Part shown: piece after piece, positions 6,776 through 7,806 of the stretch
Numbering within the stretch: the stretch's first letter is position 1
Layout: every line of letters starts with the position of its first letter
Source of the DNA: an uncultured Clostridia bacterium
Lineage (GTDB): Bacteria; Bacillota_I; Bacilli_A; RF39; UBA660
Reading direction: 5' to 3'
Length of the DNA: 7,806 nt
NCBI GenBank assembly: GCA_947569225.1
Contig: CANORX010000043.1
Span: 1-7,806 of the forward strand
The notes under the pieces: generated by a model
The model's database searches: none
What the model saw: only the letters and a program-made list of their open reading frames with translations
Told to the model about the DNA's origin: nothing
Program-made: the position numbers and the translations under genes

Positions 6776-6861
6776 GAACCGCCGTATACCGAATGGTATG
6801 TACTGGTGGTGTGAGAGGGACAAATTAAATAGAGAAAACTATTTAATTTTCTCTACTCGAT
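6776..6861 (+). ncRNA. Group II intron domains V and VI (ribozyme 3' end)
   Basis: Domain V starts GAACCGCCGTATACC at 6776; its arm ACCGCC pairs with GGTGGT, and ATACC pairs with GGTAT around a GAAT tip. It ends GGTGGTGTGAGAGG, close to the common bacterial form. Domain VI has a perfect 11-bp stem (6822-6832 with 6839-6849, loop AGAAAA), extended by GAGAG/CTCT, and a likely branch-point A in CTAC near 6855. The distal 3' strand of domain V (GTACTGGTGG) looks one base longer than the usual GTACGGTGG, a possible mark of decay. Confidence 0.78.
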
Positions 6862-6891
6862 TCTAAAGAAAGTCATGTTAAAAAATCATGG

Positions 6892-7278
6892 ATGCCCACA
6901 AGGGTTGATATAGATAGATATGGTGGAGGTTTTCACTTGTCTAAATTATGGTTAAAGCTTTTTTGTGATACTTTAATATTTATTAGTTATTGTAATGTAG
7001 ATGTGCTTGATATTTTTAAATTTATTAATTCATGTTTAGATAAAAAGCAAATAGATTATAGTTATATTAAGAAAGAACTTTTAGAATGTATTTCTTATAA
7101 TTCTGTTATTGATAATAAATATTATAAAGATATAATCTATAGAGATTTAAAGAATATACTTAGAGAACATGCATATTTAGATGGAACTAGTCTTGGTATT
7201 GATTCTGATGGAGTTTTTGAGAAGCTTATTTATAATTTTGAACAGAGTAAGGAAGATGTTATGCGTTTAAGAAGATAA
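6892..7278 (+). CDS. Unrecognised protein, probably the 3' exon of a gene interrupted by the intron
   Basis: I do not recognise this 128-aa product. It begins MPTRVDIDRYGGGF, has a hydrophobic/Cys stretch (about residues 17-38) and a mainly helical, charged C-terminal half ending MRLRR. There is no signal peptide and no clear catalytic motif. No Shine–Dalgarno sequence is properly placed before ATG 6892. The same frame is open upstream through the intron 3' boundary (from 6847) and reads SKESHVKKSW from 6862. Codon use is T-rich like the flanking chromosomal genes, not A-rich like the intron. The simplest reading is a host gene whose 5' part was separated or lost when the intron inserted and decayed. 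It may be untranslated now. A terminator overlaps its stop. Confidence 0.55.
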   Translation: MPTRVDIDRYGGGFHLSKLWLKLFCDTLIFISYCNVDVLDIFKFINSCLDKKQIDYSYIKKELLECISYNSVIDNKYYKDIIYRDLKNILREHAYLDGTSLGIDSDGVFEKLIYNFEQSKEDVMRLRR

Positions 7279-7294
7279 TGATTATCTTTTTTTT
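7272..7294 (+). terminator. Rho-independent terminator overlapping the stop of the unrecognised gene
   Basis: Stem AAGATAA / TTATCTT (7272-7278 with 7282-7288, loop TGA) followed by a run of T to 7294. The TAA stop (7276-7278) is the end of the 5' arm. Confidence 0.65.
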
Positions 7295-7306
7295 AATTGT
7301 TTATGG

Positions 7307-7315
7307 TGTTATAAT
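7307..7315 (+). promoter_or_regulatory. Extended -10 promoter of the HTH gene
   Basis: TGTTATAAT gives a perfect TATAAT (7310-7315) with a TGn extension. The expected start near 7322 precedes the SD GGAGG (7328-7332). The -35 position falls in the preceding terminator's T-tract (about 7287-7292), with no better -35. Confidence 0.55.
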
Positions 7316-7338
7316 AATGATAAATTTGGAGGCATATA

Positions 7339-7605
7339 ATGAGTAAGGAAATTAAAGAATTTATTGCAGAAGAAAATATAAATGATGAGGAGTTTGAACT
7401 TATAGATGAATATTGTAAGTTAAGATATGCTTCTTCTGTTAGTCAAAGAAAGATGTCAGAAAAGACTGGATTAGCTCAGTCTACTATTGCTAGATTAGAA
7501 AAAAATTTACATTCTGCTTCTTTAGGTAATTTTATTAAAATTTTAAGTGTTTTAGGATATCACTTGGAGATAAAAAAGAATAAAAAAAATAATAAAAAAA
7601 GTTGA
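7339..7605 (+). CDS. Small XRE/Cro-type helix-turn-helix transcriptional regulator
   Basis: Probable DNA-binding repressor of 88 residues. A short acidic N-terminal helix region (1-25) precedes an XRE/HTH_3 domain at about 34-77: SQRKMSEKTGLAQSTIARLE is the helix-turn-helix, then SLGNFIKILSVLGYHLEI closes the five-helix fold. The tail is lysine/asparagine-rich. The layout resembles HigA-like antitoxins and small phage or ICE regulators, but neither adjacent gene looks like a HigB/RelE toxin, so the antitoxin label is not justified. The start is set by GGAGG, six bases upstream of ATG. The gene has its own extended -10 promoter. The stop lies two bases before an inverted repeat that overlaps the next gene's promoter, making that gene a plausible target. 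Confidence 0.85.
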   Translation: MSKEIKEFIAEENINDEEFELIDEYCKLRYASSVSQRKMSEKTGLAQSTIARLEKNLHSASLGNFIKILSVLGYHLEIKKNKKNNKKS

Positions 7606-7636
7606 AATATGATAGCAAACATGCTATCATATTTTT
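7602..7636 (+). promoter_or_regulatory. Promoter with perfect inverted-repeat operator, also a possible terminator for the HTH gene
   Basis: TTGAAA (7602-7607), a 17-bp spacer and TATCAT (7625-7630) form a good sigma-A promoter for the gene starting at 7652. Overlapping it is a perfect inverted repeat, ATATGATAGCA (7607-7617) and TGCTATCATAT (7622-7632) around AACA. The repeat covers the spacer and the -10 box, a classic operator position. It is followed by TTTT, so the same sequence can fold as a terminator for the HTH transcript. Confidence 0.6.
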
Positions 7637-7651
7637 AGATAGGGGTGATAT

Positions 7652-7806
7652 ATGATGAATAATAGTTATTTGTATGGAGCTATAGTTAAAAAAATAATTG
7701 TTAGTAAAGTAGGTAAAAGAGGTCAGTTATATTATTTAGATAATGTTGAAATTAAAATGTTAAAACAAAAATTGGAAAGAGATTTTAATTTAAATATATT
7801 TGATGT
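7652..7806 (+). CDS. Unrecognised protein, N-terminal part only (runs off the window)
   Basis: An open frame of 51 codons begins MMNNSYLYGAIVKKIIVSK, continues KVGKRGQLYYLDNVEIKMLK and QKLERDFNLNIFD, and is cut by the window end. AGGGG (7641-7645) is six bases before ATG 7652 and nine before the second ATG at 7655; either may be used. No signal peptide or membrane segment is visible in this part, and I do not recognise the family. It does not look like the HigB/RelE or HipA N-termini that often accompany small HTH genes. It appears to have its own promoter with an overlapping inverted repeat, next to the HTH gene. Confidence 0.7.
   Translation, partial: MMNNSYLYGAIVKKIIVSKVGKRGQLYYLDNVEIKMLKQKLERDFNLNIFD

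Larger units (their letters stand above)
6220..6861 (+). mobile_element. Decayed group II intron remnant (partial RT plus domains V and VI)
   Basis: The remnant starts where RT homology begins in the chimeric ORF and runs to the intron 3' end. No 5' intron boundary (GTGYG-type) and no domain I-III sequence are recognisable between secA and the ORF, and the RT is internally deleted. The 3' end is well preserved: domain V, domain VI, and the terminal CTACTCGAT commonly seen in bacterial introns, ending at about 6861. It cannot mobilise or splice alone. The subclass was not assigned. Confidence 0.8.

Noticed and set aside
1..7806. Mycoplasma-type genetic code (TGA = Trp)
   Set aside because: Tryptophans in SecA, Csp and AgrB are TGG, and TGA is used as a stop in agrB and the HTH gene.
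7339..7806. Type II toxin–antitoxin pair
   Set aside because: The HTH protein resembles HigA-like antitoxins, but neither neighbour shows a HigB/RelE or HipA pattern in the visible sequence, and the two genes have separate promoters.
1..7806. CRISPR array, tRNA or rRNA genes
   Set aside because: No regularly spaced direct repeats, and no tRNA-like cloverleaf or rRNA sequence was seen on either strand.

Overview
The window comes from an AT-rich Bacillota genome with standard stop codons: TGA ends agrB and the HTH gene, and Trp is encoded by TGG. Mycoplasma-type code 4 is therefore unlikely. The csp–hpf–secA order, the long (two-domain) HPF and the SecA with a C-terminal zinc-binding tail are typical of Bacillota. 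The genus cannot be read from the sequence.

Region 1 (1–2190) is an agr-type peptide quorum-sensing locus in an unusual arrangement. An AgrC-like sensor kinase on + converges with a minus-strand agrB–agrD pair (processing protease, then a 39-aa pheromone precursor). The terminator for agrB–agrD lies inside the 3' end of agrC. A LytTR-like (AgrA-type) C-terminal peptide is readable just upstream of agrC, but its frame is broken near an A-run at the window edge.

Region 2 (about 2399–5898) is the housekeeping block csp, hpf and secA, all on +. csp and hpf each have a promoter and a stem-loop terminator; secA has a promoter but only a weak hairpin at its end. The csp promoter has a GC-rich dyad in its spacer.

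Region 3 (about 5899–6861) is a mobile-element scar. A strong hairpin terminator precedes a chimeric ORF: about 50 residues of a tyrosine-integrase arm-binding domain run in frame into a group II intron reverse transcriptase. The RT is internally deleted and frameshifted, losing its catalytic core. The RT C-terminus and recognisable intron domains V and VI remain. Base composition here is A-rich, unlike the T-rich coding strand of the neighbours.

Region 4 (6862–7806) holds an unrecognised gene that appears cut at its 5' side by the intron end, a small XRE-type HTH regulator, and the start of another unrecognised gene. The promoter of that last gene contains a perfect inverted repeat with 11-bp arms. 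The repeat also acts as a plausible terminator for the HTH gene, and it makes the HTH protein a candidate local repressor.

The most interesting points are the rearranged agr locus with its distinctive precursor, the integrase–RT chimera with residual intron core, and the dual operator/terminator at 7602–7636.
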